From positions 1-64,000 of the forward strand of contig JADJZU010000020.1 in assembly GCA_016715625.1 (NCBI GenBank): a stretch of DNA of 64,000 nucleotides, in the 5' to 3' direction. The stretch's first letter is position 1; every line of letters starts with the position of its first letter. Source of the stretch: Bacteroidota bacterium (lineage in GTDB: Bacteria > Bacteroidota > Bacteroidia > Chitinophagales > LD1). The translations under genes were made by a program, and so were the position numbers. Below are positions 9,393 through 18,723 of the stretch, piece by piece. A model generated the notes under the pieces. It searched no databases and had not been told where the DNA came from. It was given only the letters and a program-made list of their open reading frames with translations.

Positions 9393-9772
9393 ATGAATTT
9401 TCCGGCAGATTTAAAGTACAGTAAAGAACACGAATGGGTACGCATGGAAGGCAACACCGGCACCATTGGCATCACCGATTTTGCACAAAAAGAATTGGGC
9501 GACATTGTGTATGTAGACATTAACACCACTGGCGAAGAAGTAGCCAAAGACAAAGTGTTTGGCACGGTGGAAGCCGTAAAAACCGTATCCGATTTGTTTA
9601 TGCCCGTATCCGGAAAAATTACAGAGCCAATTCTGCCCTCAACGATAATCCCGAGAGCGTGAACAAAGACCCTTACAACAGCGGCTGGATGGTGAAGGTA
9701 GAACTCAGCAACCCCGCAGAGCTCAACGAACTGATGGATGCCGAGGCGTATAAAAAACATATTGGTCAATAA
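9393..9772 (+). CDS. gcvH: Glycine cleavage system H protein, one frameshift
   Basis: H protein carries the aminomethyl group on a lipoyl-lysine in glycine cleavage. The first frame from ATG 9393 shows KYSKEHEWVRMEG, GITDFAQKELGDIVYVD and the lipoyl site GTVEAVKTVSD. At about 9630, after SGKITEP, the frame shifts by one base; the rest (ALNDNPESVNKDPYNSGWM, ending KKHIGQ) reads in the next frame to stop 9770-9772. A single missing base in GAG-GCC-AAT would restore a normal 126-residue protein. Since gcvH is conserved and every other residue fits, a sequence error is likelier than mutation. vanZ starts 3 nt after the stop. Confidence 0.85.
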
Positions 9773-9775
9773 CCA

Positions 9776-10165
9776 ATGAACAACTTCTGGAAATATAACT
9801 GGCCGTCCATTTTATGGGCGGTTTTTATTTTGTTGCTGTGCCTAACACCCGGTAGCACCCTGCCCAGTTTTAACCTTTTTCAGGTAGACAAGCTGGCACA
9901 TTTGGTGGTGTACGCCATTCTCGCCATGCTGCTGTATTATGGCTGGAAAAACCAAAGCGAATTTCCCTTTTTGCATCGCCAGGTTTTTGTAAAAATACTG
10001 GCGGGCACTTTTTGTTACGGTTTGGCTATAGAATATATGCAGGCATTGTTTACAGTAGACCGACAATATGATTTTGACGATGCTATTGCCAATAGCGTAG
10101 GGGCATTGGTGGGCAGTCTGCTGGTAATTTATGTACTTCCAAAACTTTTTCCCGGAAGGCTATGA
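9776..10165 (+). CDS. VanZ family membrane protein
   Basis: 129-residue membrane protein with four hydrophobic segments. It has the VanZ-like pattern: PGSTLPSFNLFQVDKLAHLVVYAILAM early, then FCYGLAIEYMQALF, then YDFDDAIANSVGALVG. VanZ-like proteins of this short type are widespread and mostly uncharacterised; a link to glycopeptide resistance should not be assumed. It begins 3 nt after gcvH and overlaps mnmH by 4 nt (ATGA), so the three form an operon. Confidence 0.85.
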   Translation: MNNFWKYNWPSILWAVFILLLCLTPGSTLPSFNLFQVDKLAHLVVYAILAMLLYYGWKNQSEFPFLHRQVFVKILAGTFCYGLAIEYMQALFTVDRQYDFDDAIANSVGALVGSLLVIYVLPKLFPGRL

Positions 10166-11199
10166 TTAAACCCCTGGCGATAGAAGAATTTCTTACACAG
10201 TCGCAAGGCCACTTGGTGCTGGATGTGCGCAGCGAAGGCGAATATGAACAGGGCCACATTCCTCATGCGCTCAATCTGCCGCTGTTTACCAACGAAGAGC
10301 GCAAGCAGGTGGGCACCACCTATAAGCAAAAAAGCAAAAACGAAGCTATTCTGCAGGGGCTGGATATGGTAGGCAAGAAGATGGGCGACTTTGTTCGTTT
10401 TGCCCAACCGCTCATCCAAGACAATAAAATTTTTATTCACTGCTGGCGCGGAGGCATGCGCAGTGGCAGCATGGCCTGGCTGTTTAATTTATTCGGCTAC
10501 GAGGTATATACACTCCAAGGGGGCTACAAAATATACAGGCATTATGTGCTTGGTGTTTTAGCCGCACCGCGACCCTATATTGTAATTGGCGGCAAAACCG
10601 GCTCGGGTAAAACGCGGGTGTTGCAGGCCCTGAAAGACAAAGGCGAACAGGTGATAGACCTGGAGCAGCTGGCTCACCACAAAGGCTCAGCGTTTGGCAT
10701 GTTGGGGCAGCCGAAGCAGCCCACTTCCGAGCAATTTGAAAACCTGCTGGCCTTGCAACTGTCCGCTATGGATGCCAGCCGTGCCATTTGGCTCGAGGAC
10801 GAAAGTATGCGCATCGGCACCGTGGTGTTGCAGCAGGGTTTTTGGAAACAGATGCGCAGCGCACCTCTCCTCGTGCTGGAGGTGCCGGCTGCGGAACGCA
10901 TTCAGCAGTTGGTGCAGGACTATGCCGGCCACAGCATTGAGGGCTTAGAAAATTCGCTGCTGCATATTCAAAAAAGACTGGGACACGAACAGTGGAAAAC
11001 AGCCGTGGAAAAACTGCACGAGAAAGATTTTGCCGAAGTGGCCCGCATTGCCCTGCACTACTACGACAAAACGTATAGCTACGGCCTCACCGTGAAAGAA
11101 GCGGAGGATGTGGTGGTATTGCCCTTTGCTGCCATCGACCCGGAAGAAATAAGCACAGCGCTGCTGGCCCAAAAAACTCAACTGAAAATCTTCAGCTGA
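10162..11199 (+). CDS. mnmH: tRNA 2-selenouridine synthase
   Basis: 345-residue protein with an N-terminal rhodanese domain (LDVRSEGEYEQGHIPHALN; active-loop Cys in HCWRGGMRSG near residue 94) and a C-terminal P-loop domain (GGKTGSGKT near residue 142). This layout is diagnostic of MnmH/SelU, which converts 2-thiouridine at the wobble position of Lys, Glu and Gln tRNAs to 2-selenouridine through a geranylated intermediate, using selenophosphate from SelD. No selD is in the window. It overlaps vanZ by 4 nt and converges on rnhB with a 22-nt overlap in which both proteins end in the same six residues. Confidence 0.9.
   Translation: MIKPLAIEEFLTQSQGHLVLDVRSEGEYEQGHIPHALNLPLFTNEERKQVGTTYKQKSKNEAILQGLDMVGKKMGDFVRFAQPLIQDNKIFIHCWRGGMRSGSMAWLFNLFGYEVYTLQGGYKIYRHYVLGVLAAPRPYIVIGGKTGSGKTRVLQALKDKGEQVIDLEQLAHHKGSAFGMLGQPKQPTSEQFENLLALQLSAMDASRAIWLEDESMRIGTVVLQQGFWKQMRSAPLLVLEVPAAERIQQLVQDYAGHSIEGLENSLLHIQKRLGHEQWKTAVEKLHEKDFAEVARIALHYYDKTYSYGLTVKEAEDVVVLPFAAIDPEEISTALLAQKTQLKIFS
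11178..11199. repeat. Palindrome forming both C-termini of mnmH and rnhB
   Basis: The 22-nt overlap is an imperfect palindrome. Read on the plus strand it ends mnmH as Q-L-K-I-F-S-stop; read on the minus strand it ends rnhB with the identical peptide and stop. The two strands differ only at synonymous third positions (CAA/CAG, AAA/AAG, ATC/ATT, AGC/AGT). It could form a hairpin at the 3' end of both messages, but there is no good T-run for a standard terminator. Confidence 0.7.
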
Positions 11200-11777
11200 G
11201 CTTCTTTTAATACAAAACTTTTGCGGTGCAGCGGACATTGTCCGTGTTGCAAAATAGCCTGCCGATGAGCCGCGGTGGCGTAGCCTTTGTTTTGCCGCCA
11301 GCCATATTGCGGATATTGTTCGTGAGCTTGTTCCATCCAGGCATCGCGATAGGTTTTGGCCAGTATGGATGCCGCGGCAATGCTCATATACTTTCCATCG
11401 CCCTCCACAATCGTTTGGTGGGGTATGTTTTTGTAGGGCTTAAAGCGATTGCCATCTACAATGATGTAGGCAAACGGACGGCTCAATTCCTTCAAGGCAA
11501 GATGCATGCTTTGGATAGAAGCGTTGAGAATATTGATGTCATCAATCACCTGGTTATCTAAGCTGGCTACTGCAAAATCGGTGGCTTCGTTTTCGATGAT
11601 GCTGCGCAGTTCGTTTCGTTTTTTTTCGTTCAGTTTTTTCGAATCGTTCAGCCATTCGTTTTTAAAGGTTTTGGGCAGTATAACCGCTGCGGCAAACACG
11701 GGCCCTGCCAGGCAACCGCGCCCGGCTTCGTCACAGCCGGCTTCGGTCAATCGGGGCTGATAATAGGGCAATAGCAT
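11178..11777 (-). CDS. rnhB: Ribonuclease HII
   Basis: 199-residue RNase HII, which removes ribonucleotides and RNA primers from RNA-DNA hybrids. The N-terminal EAGCDEAGRGCLAGPVFAAA supplies the Asp-Glu catalytic pair, and IVDGNRF and AAASILAKTYRDAWM supply the remaining conserved acidic and flanking residues. I choose ATG 11777 (MLLPYYQ), 1 nt after the ABC transporter stop; ATG 11789 is possible and would overlap by 11 nt. It is translated downstream of the ABC exporter gene on the same strand and converges with mnmH. Confidence 0.9.
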   Translation of the reverse strand: MLLPYYQPRLTEAGCDEAGRGCLAGPVFAAAVILPKTFKNEWLNDSKKLNEKKRNELRSIIENEATDFAVASLDNQVIDDINILNASIQSMHLALKELSRPFAYIIVDGNRFKPYKNIPHQTIVEGDGKYMSIAAASILAKTYRDAWMEQAHEQYPQYGWRQNKGYATAAHRQAILQHGQCPLHRKSFVLKEAQLKIFS

Positions 11778-11778
11778 G

Positions 11779-13557
11779 TTAGTCGGCAATACTTTTGGTC
11801 TGCTTCATAAACTGCATATCATGCAGTTTCTTGTAATAGCCGCCCTTGGCCAGCAATTCCTCATTGGTGCCAAATTCTTTGAGCTCGCCCTTATCCAGCA
11901 CCAGTATTTTATGTGCATGGCGAATGGTGGATAGGCGATGGGCTATCACAATGGACGTGCGTCCTTTCACCAGTGTTTCAATAGCAGTTTGTATCAGCGC
12001 TTCACTTTCGCTGTCAATGCTGGAGGTGGCTTCATCGAGTATGAGTATGCTGGGGTTAAAGACCAGGGCCCGCACAAAAGAAATAAGTTGCCGCTGCCCC
12101 ATGGATAAAGTGGCTCCGCGCTCCATCACCAAATAGTCGTAGCCTCCGGGCAATCGCGATATAAAATCGTGCGCGCCCACCAGTTTGGCCGCCCGGATTA
12201 CTTCTTCGCGCGTAATGTGTTCATGCCGTAGCGTAATGTTATCGTATACACTGCCGGCAAACAGAAATACATCTTGCAGCACCACGCTCATAGCCGAGCG
12301 CAGGGCCCCCAGCTCATAAGAGCGCACATCCACACCATCAATGCGGATAGCCCCTTGCTGTATATCATAAAAACGACCCAAAATGGCGATGGTAGAGGTT
12401 TTGCCCGAGCCTGTGGCTCCTACAATAGCCAGGGTCTCTCCGGCAGCCAGCGAAAACGAAACATCGCGCAGCACATAATGCTCGCTGTCGTAGGCAAACC
12501 ATACTTTTTCAAAATCAATACGCCCTTCTATCCGGGCGGGGGCATGGGTGCCGCGGTTGGCGATGCGTTCATCTCTATCCAGCAGCTTAAACACGCGTTC
12601 GCTCGCTACCAGGCCGCGCTGTATCACATTCACTTTATCGGCAATAAACCGCAAGGGGCGGAAGAGCATGTTGATGAGCATCAGAAAGCCGGCAATAATA
12701 CCCACGTTGCGCACGCCCGATGCCATTAGTATTTCACTGCTTGCCATCCACACCATGCTGCCAATCGCCAGTGCCAGACATACCTCCACTGCCGGAAAAA
12801 ACAAAGAGTAATACCAGATGCCGCGGATGTTGGCCTCGCGCAATTCGCGGTTTATCTCTTCAAACTTTTTCTTCTCTTTTTCCTCTACGGCAAAGAGTTG
12901 AATAATGCGCATGCCGGTGATGTGCTCTTGCAAAAAGGCATTCAGCCGTCCTATCTGTGTCCGCTCGTCCTGATACGACCTTTTCACCCCTTCCTGAAAC
13001 CATCGCGTAAACCACAGCAGCACCGGCAACACGGCAATAGCCGCCAATGCCACCTTCCAGTTCATGTAAAACATAGCGGCCATTACAGCAATAATGGTAA
13101 GCAGGTCGGCCAGTATGCTGATGAGCCCTTCGCTGAAGGTATCGTTGATGGCTTCAATGTCGGTAATGGTGCGCGTAGTACTGGTGCCTATGGGAGTGGT
13201 ATCGAAATATTTTAGGCGCGCATGCACCAGATGGTCATAGACCCGCACCCGCACATCGCGCACAATGCTTTGGCCCAGCCAGGCCGTAATGTAATTAAAC
13301 GAGTAGCGCATCAGCGCTTCCACTATCAGCAGCACCACCATATAGAAAGCCATTTGCTGAATGCCCGGCAGGCTAAAGGTGCTGGCGATGTAGTGGTCCA
13401 CAGTATAAATCATGAGCAGCGGACGACAAATCGAAATAAGAGCCAGCAACACCGACATTACAATACTCGAGGTAAACACCAACCGGTACGGAGAAGCCAG
13501 GGCAATAATGCGCTGCAGCAAAGCAAAATCCAGCAGGGGTTTTTTATCGGACGACAT
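11779..13557 (-). CDS. ABC transporter, fused permease and ATPase (MsbA/lipid exporter type)
   Basis: 592-residue half-transporter. The N-terminal transmembrane domain has about six helices (residues 20-310). The ATPase domain has Walker A GATGSGKTST near residue 390, signature LSMGQRQLI and Walker B LILDEATSSID, then HRLSTIRHA. It should dimerise in the inner membrane and export lipid, peptide or drug substrates. It lies upstream of rnhB on the same strand and is divergent from radA, with a 67-nt gap between the two start codons. Substrate is not predictable; MsbA-like lipid A export is possible but not shown. Confidence 0.88.
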   Translation of the reverse strand: MSSDKKPLLDFALLQRIIALASPYRLVFTSSIVMSVLLALISICRPLLMIYTVDHYIASTFSLPGIQQMAFYMVVLLIVEALMRYSFNYITAWLGQSIVRDVRVRVYDHLVHARLKYFDTTPIGTSTTRTITDIEAINDTFSEGLISILADLLTIIAVMAAMFYMNWKVALAAIAVLPVLLWFTRWFQEGVKRSYQDERTQIGRLNAFLQEHITGMRIIQLFAVEEKEKKKFEEINRELREANIRGIWYYSLFFPAVEVCLALAIGSMVWMASSEILMASGVRNVGIIAGFLMLINMLFRPLRFIADKVNVIQRGLVASERVFKLLDRDERIANRGTHAPARIEGRIDFEKVWFAYDSEHYVLRDVSFSLAAGETLAIVGATGSGKTSTIAILGRFYDIQQGAIRIDGVDVRSYELGALRSAMSVVLQDVFLFAGSVYDNITLRHEHITREEVIRAAKLVGAHDFISRLPGGYDYLVMERGATLSMGQRQLISFVRALVFNPSILILDEATSSIDSESEALIQTAIETLVKGRTSIVIAHRLSTIRHAHKILVLDKGELKEFGTNEELLAKGGYYKKLHDMQFMKQTKSIAD

Positions 13558-13624
13558 GCGGGGCGAATGTAATGGAGGATTGTTATGCGCGAAATTGTAT
13601 TATCTGCTATTCTTGTATTTGAGC

Positions 13625-14998
13625 ATGAGCAAATCCAAAACCATTTATTTCTGCCAAAACTGTGGCAACCAAAGCCCCAAGTGGGTGGGCAAGTGCCCCG
13701 TTTGCAACGAGTGGAACACCTATGCCGAGGAGCTCATTGACAAAAACGAAGAAAAGCTGAAAGAAAAACGCGGCTATGCCGTGAAGAAAAACGAAGTAGC
13801 CAGGCCCGTTCCTATTCTGGAAGTGCACGAACTGGAGGCCGCTCGTCTGGATACGCTGGATAGCGAGCTTAATCGCGTATTGGGTGGAGGTATTGTGCCG
13901 GGCAGTTTGATTTTAATAGGTGGCGAGCCGGGCATTGGAAAATCTACGCTGATGCTGCAGCTGGCCTTGCAGCTTAAGAACAAAAAAGTGCTGTATGTAA
14001 CGGGTGAAGAAAGCGACCGTCAAATCAAACTGCGGGCCGACCGCATTGGCATTCAAAACCCAGGTTGCTACCTGCTGAACGAAACCAATACCCAGCAGAT
14101 TTTTAAACAAGCCGAGGAACTGGCTCCTGATATCATAGTAGTTGACTCCATACAAACGCTGCATTCGGTGTATGTAGAAAGTCCTCCGGGAAGCGTGAGC
14201 CAGGTGCGCGAATGCACCGCAGAGTTGCAACGTTTTGCTAAGGAGAGCAACATCCCCGTTTTTCTTATTGGTCATATAACCAAAGATGGCTCCATTGCCG
14301 GACCCAAAGTGCTCGAACACATTGTGGATACGGTGTTGCAGTTTGAAGGCGACCGCAACTATACCTACCGCATTCTGCGCACCATCAAAAACCGCTTTGG
14401 CTCCACCAGCGAAATAGGGATTTACGAAATGCTGGGCGATGGACTGCGGGCCGTCATCAATCCATCTGAAATATTACTGACTCAGCGTGATGAAAACCTC
14501 AGTGGCATAGCCATTGGCAGTTTGCTTGAAGGCATGCGTCCGTTTTTGATAGAGACACAAGCACTGGTAACTCCCGCTTTTTATGGCACCCCGCAGCGCA
14601 GCGCCACAGGTTTTGATGTGCGCAGAATGAACATGCTGCTGGCGGTTCTCGAAAAGCGCGCTGGTTTTCGCTTTGGCACCAAAGATGTGTTCCTCAACAT
14701 AGCCGGTGGCCTCCGTGTAGAAGACCCCGCTATAGACCTGGCCGTGGTAGCCGCCCTGGTTTCTTCTTATAACGACATTGCTGTAAGTTCCAAAATTGCC
14801 TTTGCAGCCGAAGTGGGCCTCAGTGGCGAGGTGCGGGCTGTCAACCGCGTAGACCAGCGCATCAGTGAGGCCGACAAATTGGGCTTCCACAAAATTTTTA
14901 TCAGCAAGTTCAATCAAAAGATAGATCTTAAAAAATATAACATAGAAGTGGTTGCCATCAGCAAGGTGCAACAACTGGTGGCTGAACTCTTTGGATAA
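13625..14998 (+). CDS. radA: DNA repair protein RadA
   Basis: 457-residue branch-migration helicase of homologous recombination. The zinc finger CQNCG...CPVC is at residues 10-30, the RecA-like ATPase has Walker A GGEPGIGKST near residue 100, and the RadA-specific KNRFG motif and a C-terminal Lon-like domain (from about residue 290) follow. The start at ATG 13625 (MSKSKTIYFCQNCG) is chosen because the zinc finger begins ten residues later; the open frame continues upstream across the divergent ABC gene start without homology. All expected parts are present. Confidence 0.92.
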   Translation: MSKSKTIYFCQNCGNQSPKWVGKCPVCNEWNTYAEELIDKNEEKLKEKRGYAVKKNEVARPVPILEVHELEAARLDTLDSELNRVLGGGIVPGSLILIGGEPGIGKSTLMLQLALQLKNKKVLYVTGEESDRQIKLRADRIGIQNPGCYLLNETNTQQIFKQAEELAPDIIVVDSIQTLHSVYVESPPGSVSQVRECTAELQRFAKESNIPVFLIGHITKDGSIAGPKVLEHIVDTVLQFEGDRNYTYRILRTIKNRFGSTSEIGIYEMLGDGLRAVINPSEILLTQRDENLSGIAIGSLLEGMRPFLIETQALVTPAFYGTPQRSATGFDVRRMNMLLAVLEKRAGFRFGTKDVFLNIAGGLRVEDPAIDLAVVAALVSSYNDIAVSSKIAFAAEVGLSGEVRAVNRVDQRISEADKLGFHKIFISKFNQKIDLKKYNIEVVAISKVQQLVAELFG

Positions 14999-15008
14999 AC
15001 CGCTTTCA

Positions 15009-15038
15009 TTCTCCTGCCCTATAGAAAAACTATATTTG
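15009..15038 (+). promoter_or_regulatory. Probable Bacteroidota-type promoter
   Basis: TATATTTG at 15031-15038 matches the Bacteroidota -7 element TAnnTTTG, with TTC (consensus TTG) 19 nt upstream at 15009-15011. It stands 38 nt before the S74 protein start, which would be its target. Confidence 0.45.
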
Positions 15039-15075
15039 GCACGCACTATTCACCACTGCCATTAAAATTTTCCGC

Positions 15076-18000
15076 ATGACCCGTTTTGTTACCCGAGCTA
15101 TCGTTGCTATAGCCTTTTCCGCTACCGCTGCCACATCGCTCCATTCACAAACCGAAATCCAAAACACGAGTTTCCCTTTCTGGAAAGTAAAGGGCAATTC
15201 TACCATAGCCACTCCCGCAGCACCGGTCACTTATGGCACTACACTCATTGGCACTGCCGAAAACTGGCTGGGCACTACCGATGACAACGATGTGGTGATA
15301 GGAACCGATAACATCGAAAGAATGCGCGTGCTGCAAACTACCGGCTATGTGGGCATAGGCACCGCAGCACCTACCAGTTCACTCATGGTGCGCACTTCTT
15401 CGGCATCGGCCAATGCCCGTGTAACTTCTTTAGCCAATGCTATTGGCGACCCGGCATTTCAGCTGGTAACTACTCGTGGGGCCACCACCAATTTCGTTGG
15501 AGATGTAACCGTTAAAATTGGTCAGGCATATGGGGCCGCGGCCGATATTACGGAGGGTATCCGATTTCACAGAGGTATTGCTGCCAGCGATGGAGCGATG
15601 AGTTTTGTAACCAGTGGTTTGGAACGCGCCCGCATTTTAAGCAACGGCCTGGTAGGCATTAATGCCACCGTGCCGGCTACTTATCTCGATATCAACGGAG
15701 ACCTGGCCTTGCGTGAAGGTGCTGCAGTATCCCTCGCGAATGGAGCCAATGGCACTATTGCCCCCGGGTCTACTTCTCACTTGCGAATAACCGGACCTAC
15801 CGCTGCATTTTCCATAGCCGGAATTACAGGGGGAGTCAATGGCAAAGTAATTACCCTCATCAACACCACTACACAAGACCTCTCCCTGTTGCATAGCGTA
15901 GCCGCTACACCGGCCAATGGTTTCTTTACACCGGGCGGCTTGAGCTATGTACTATCGGGGCAATACAGTTCAGTCACACTCATATACAATAGCACGCTGG
16001 CCCGCTGGGTAGTAACCGGCTCCGGCAACAGTGCTGATGCCACCGACTGGAACCTTATAGGCAACACCGGTATCAACGACCCTGCTGTGCCCGGCACTTA
16101 TGGCACCACTGTTTTAGCGCTTGGTGAAAACTGGCTGGGCACCACCGATGCGAATGATGTGGTTATAGGCACCAATAATCTGGAGCGCTTGCGGGTGAAG
16201 CAAAGCACCGGAAACGTGGGCATCGGCACTGCAGCACCTGCTTATAAGCTTGATATTGTTGCACCGGGCGGCACGATAGGTATGCGAATTCTCAGTGGCA
16301 ACGCTACGCAGTTAACCTACCTCTCGCTGGGCCGCACCACAGAGTATGCACAAATAGGAGCCTGCACGGCCGGCACCTTTTTTACCGATGCCGCGGATGG
16401 CGACATGGCCATCAAAAACTTTAATACCGGTAAATTGCTTTTAGGGGCTTCTTTTGTTTCAACGGCTGCTATGGCGTTTAACACCTCCAACCAGATAGGC
16501 GTAAACACGGTAACACCCGCAGTTCGATTTGATGTGAATGGCGACTTTGCCCTCCGCGAAGGACTCTCTCCTGTTTTTGCAAATGGCGTAAACAGCAACG
16601 TAGCCGTGGGCGCTACTTCACACATTCGCATTACCGGACCCACCGCGGCCTTCTCTATTACCGGCTTAGCCGGTGGTGTAAACGGGAAAATTATAACTCT
16701 CATAAACGGCACTACGTTCCCCATGACGATCAGCCACGATGTAACCTCTTTAGCAGCTAACCGGATTTATGTGCCTGGAGGGGGCAGTCTGGTTATGGAC
16801 GAACAATACTCAGCCGTTACACTGATGTATAACAGCGGTTTGTCCCGCTGGGTGGTACAAAGCAACAGCGACCTGATCGATGCAGGCGACTGGCACACCA
16901 CCGGCAATACCGGTACCAACCCATCTACCAATTTTATTGGCACCACCGATGCTGCTGCATGGGTAATGCGCACTAACAATGCAGAGCGAGCACGTATAAG
17001 CGCAGCCGGCAAGTTTGGTATAGGTGTAGCTAACCCGGGCGATGCTTTGGTAATCACCAGCACCACAGCCACTGATACCAGCCGTAGGCTGAGAATCGGC
17101 TCCACGGTTTTAAACGATGCAGAAAGCGGACGCCTTACCTTTGACGAGGGCGTAAACACCTACACCGGATCCTCCAATTATTGTGGACTGGAATTCAGGC
17201 ACGATGGAAATAGCAACAGACTTTTTTTGGAAGGAGCATGTACAACACCTGTCAATGTTATGACTTTTGAAAGAACCGGAAATGTGGGCATTAACACCGC
17301 AGACCCTACTCAGGCTTTAGAAATCGGAGGCACGGAGGCTCAGATTTATATGAATAGCGCCACCTCTAATATGTTTTTGTTTAACACCAATGGAGTGGCT
17401 GCTCCGGCATTTACTACCCGAAGTGCGGGCACCAAAGTGATTTTCTATCCGCAGGTGAGCGCAACCACCGTGGATTATGCTATGGGCATAGCCGGAAGCA
17501 CGCTATGGAGTTCGGTACCGGAGGCTACTTCTACTTACAGCCATCGATGGTACAGCGGCACAACCGAGCAGATGCGCTTACGTGGCGATGGAAGATTGGG
17601 TATTGGTATTGCAGCGCCTACAGCCACTCGCCTGCACTGCTATGACCCTTCAATCGCCACCACTCGTATTGCTGTGTTCAGAAACGGGAATGCAGATGGC
17701 ACCGAAATACAAACAGCCAGTGTAGAATATATACACGATTATGCCAGCACTACTGATTTTAACGATGGCGCAAACACCGTGGGGCTCACCATTAATTTTG
17801 CTGCATCGTCAGGCTATGACCTGCAACTGGCTAATAACCTTGCCGCCAAACCCACCAGCAACGCCTGGACAGTAGTATCGGACGAGCGATTGAAGGAAGA
17901 TATTCATCCTTTCAAAGACGGCTTAGAGGTATTGGAAAAAATCAATCCTGTGTATTGGAAATATAATGGTAAGGCACACACCCCCGCCCATGAATATGGT

Positions 18001-18684
18001 GTGGGCATCATTGCACAAGACATGCAAAAGGTAGCGCCTTATACCGTAAGCACCATGGAGTTTGTAGATCCCAAAGTCCCTTTCGAAAGTATTCGCGAAA
18101 ACACAGAACAGTATTTGGCCTATAACTCCGGACCGCTGGAGTATGTGGTGGTCAACTCCGTAAAAGAGCTGAGTCAGAAGCAAAAAAATGCCGAGCAGAT
18201 ACTCGCTAACACTACCGAGTTTGGTTCTGCTACCTTGACCGATATCGAAACAGAAATCAATTATCCGGCATCGTTTACGCAAAGATGTGCCAATGTACCG
18301 GTGGTAACGGTGAGCGCCCTCAACAGCGAGGTACAGCTAACCATTACCGGTAAATCGGCAATGGGCTTTAACGTAAAAGTAATTGGCAGCTTGTCAGCTC
18401 CGGTAGAAATAGATTGGATTGCCATTGCCAAAACAAATCCTGCTGTGCTGGAGGTTAAGAAAGAATACACCGCTGCCGAGCGCGAAGAAATGCTGCGCAA
18501 AGTAAAACTGACTCCCGGCCGCATTCGCCTGGAGGCGGAAGAGGCAGAAATGAAACGCAGAAAAGCAGAGGATGAAAAGGCGCGCATAGAAGAAGAGCGC
18601 ATCAACAATCTGCCTATGCCGGTGCCGGCCAAGCCCGTAGAAAAACCGGAAACCAGAACACCGGCAGACGCTGACCACAACTAA
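15076..18684 (+). CDS. Large secreted protein with tail-fibre-type S74 chaperone domain and C-terminal extension
   Basis: 1202 residues. Signal peptide at residues 1-25. The body holds two long internal repeats (about residues 50-315 and 340-595), each with ENWLGTTD, NDVVIGT, VGIGTAAP and DFALREG-like elements, typical of trimeric beta-rich surface fibres. The S74 (chaperone of endosialidase) domain begins at SDERLKEDIHPF near residue 935 and includes EYGVGIIAQDMQKV. In phage fibres this domain trimerises and then cleaves itself off. Here about 165 residues follow it: a beta-sandwich-like segment (FGSATLTDIETEINYPASF) and a charged helix (EAEMKRRKAEDEKARIEEER). The S74 domain therefore is not terminal. 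Family members in Bacteroidota are surface proteins of unknown ligand. Confidence 0.8.
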   Translation: MTRFVTRAIVAIAFSATAATSLHSQTEIQNTSFPFWKVKGNSTIATPAAPVTYGTTLIGTAENWLGTTDDNDVVIGTDNIERMRVLQTTGYVGIGTAAPTSSLMVRTSSASANARVTSLANAIGDPAFQLVTTRGATTNFVGDVTVKIGQAYGAAADITEGIRFHRGIAASDGAMSFVTSGLERARILSNGLVGINATVPATYLDINGDLALREGAAVSLANGANGTIAPGSTSHLRITGPTAAFSIAGITGGVNGKVITLINTTTQDLSLLHSVAATPANGFFTPGGLSYVLSGQYSSVTLIYNSTLARWVVTGSGNSADATDWNLIGNTGINDPAVPGTYGTTVLALGENWLGTTDANDVVIGTNNLERLRVKQSTGNVGIGTAAPAYKLDIVAPGGTIGMRILSGNATQLTYLSLGRTTEYAQIGACTAGTFFTDAADGDMAIKNFNTGKLLLGASFVSTAAMAFNTSNQIGVNTVTPAVRFDVNGDFALREGLSPVFANGVNSNVAVGATSHIRITGPTAAFSITGLAGGVNGKIITLINGTTFPMTISHDVTSLAANRIYVPGGGSLVMDEQYSAVTLMYNSGLSRWVVQSNSDLIDAGDWHTTGNTGTNPSTNFIGTTDAAAWVMRTNNAERARISAAGKFGIGVANPGDALVITSTTATDTSRRLRIGSTVLNDAESGRLTFDEGVNTYTGSSNYCGLEFRHDGNSNRLFLEGACTTPVNVMTFERTGNVGINTADPTQALEIGGTEAQIYMNSATSNMFLFNTNGVAAPAFTTRSAGTKVIFYPQVSATTVDYAMGIAGSTLWSSVPEATSTYSHRWYSGTTEQMRLRGDGRLGIGIAAPTATRLHCYDPSIATTRIAVFRNGNADGTEIQTASVEYIHDYASTTDFNDGANTVGLTINFAASSGYDLQLANNLAAKPTSNAWTVVSDERLKEDIHPFKDGLEVLEKINPVYWKYNGKAHTPAHEYGVGIIAQDMQKVAPYTVSTMEFVDPKVPFESIRENTEQYLAYNSGPLEYVVVNSVKELSQKQKNAEQILANTTEFGSATLTDIETEINYPASFTQRCANVPVVTVSALNSEVQLTITGKSAMGFNVKVIGSLSAPVEIDWIAIAKTNPAVLEVKKEYTAAEREEMLRKVKLTPGRIRLEAEEAEMKRRKAEDEKARIEEERINNLPMPVPAKPVEKPETRTPADADHN
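15231..16862 (+). repeat. Tandem internal duplication within the S74 protein gene
   Basis: Two units, about 15231-16020 and 16099-16862. Both start with YGTT...ENWLGTTD, continue through SHLRITGPTAAFSI or SHIRITGPTAAFSI, then GGVNGK(V/I)ITLIN, and end in LARWVV or LSRWVV. Protein similarity is obvious by eye; the DNA is more diverged, so the duplication is old. A shorter third copy of the GTTD...ERARI part begins near 16935. Confidence 0.75.
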
Positions 18685-18723
18685 CCGCGCAATATCTCTG
18701 CTCAAAATCGTTTTATTCGCACC

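Noticed and set aside
9776..10165. Glycopeptide resistance from the VanZ label
   Set aside because: Short VanZ-like membrane proteins are common and no other van genes are nearby.
13412..13624. Longer N-terminus of RadA
   Set aside because: It overlaps the start of the divergent ABC gene and lacks similarity; the zinc finger follows ATG 13625 directly.
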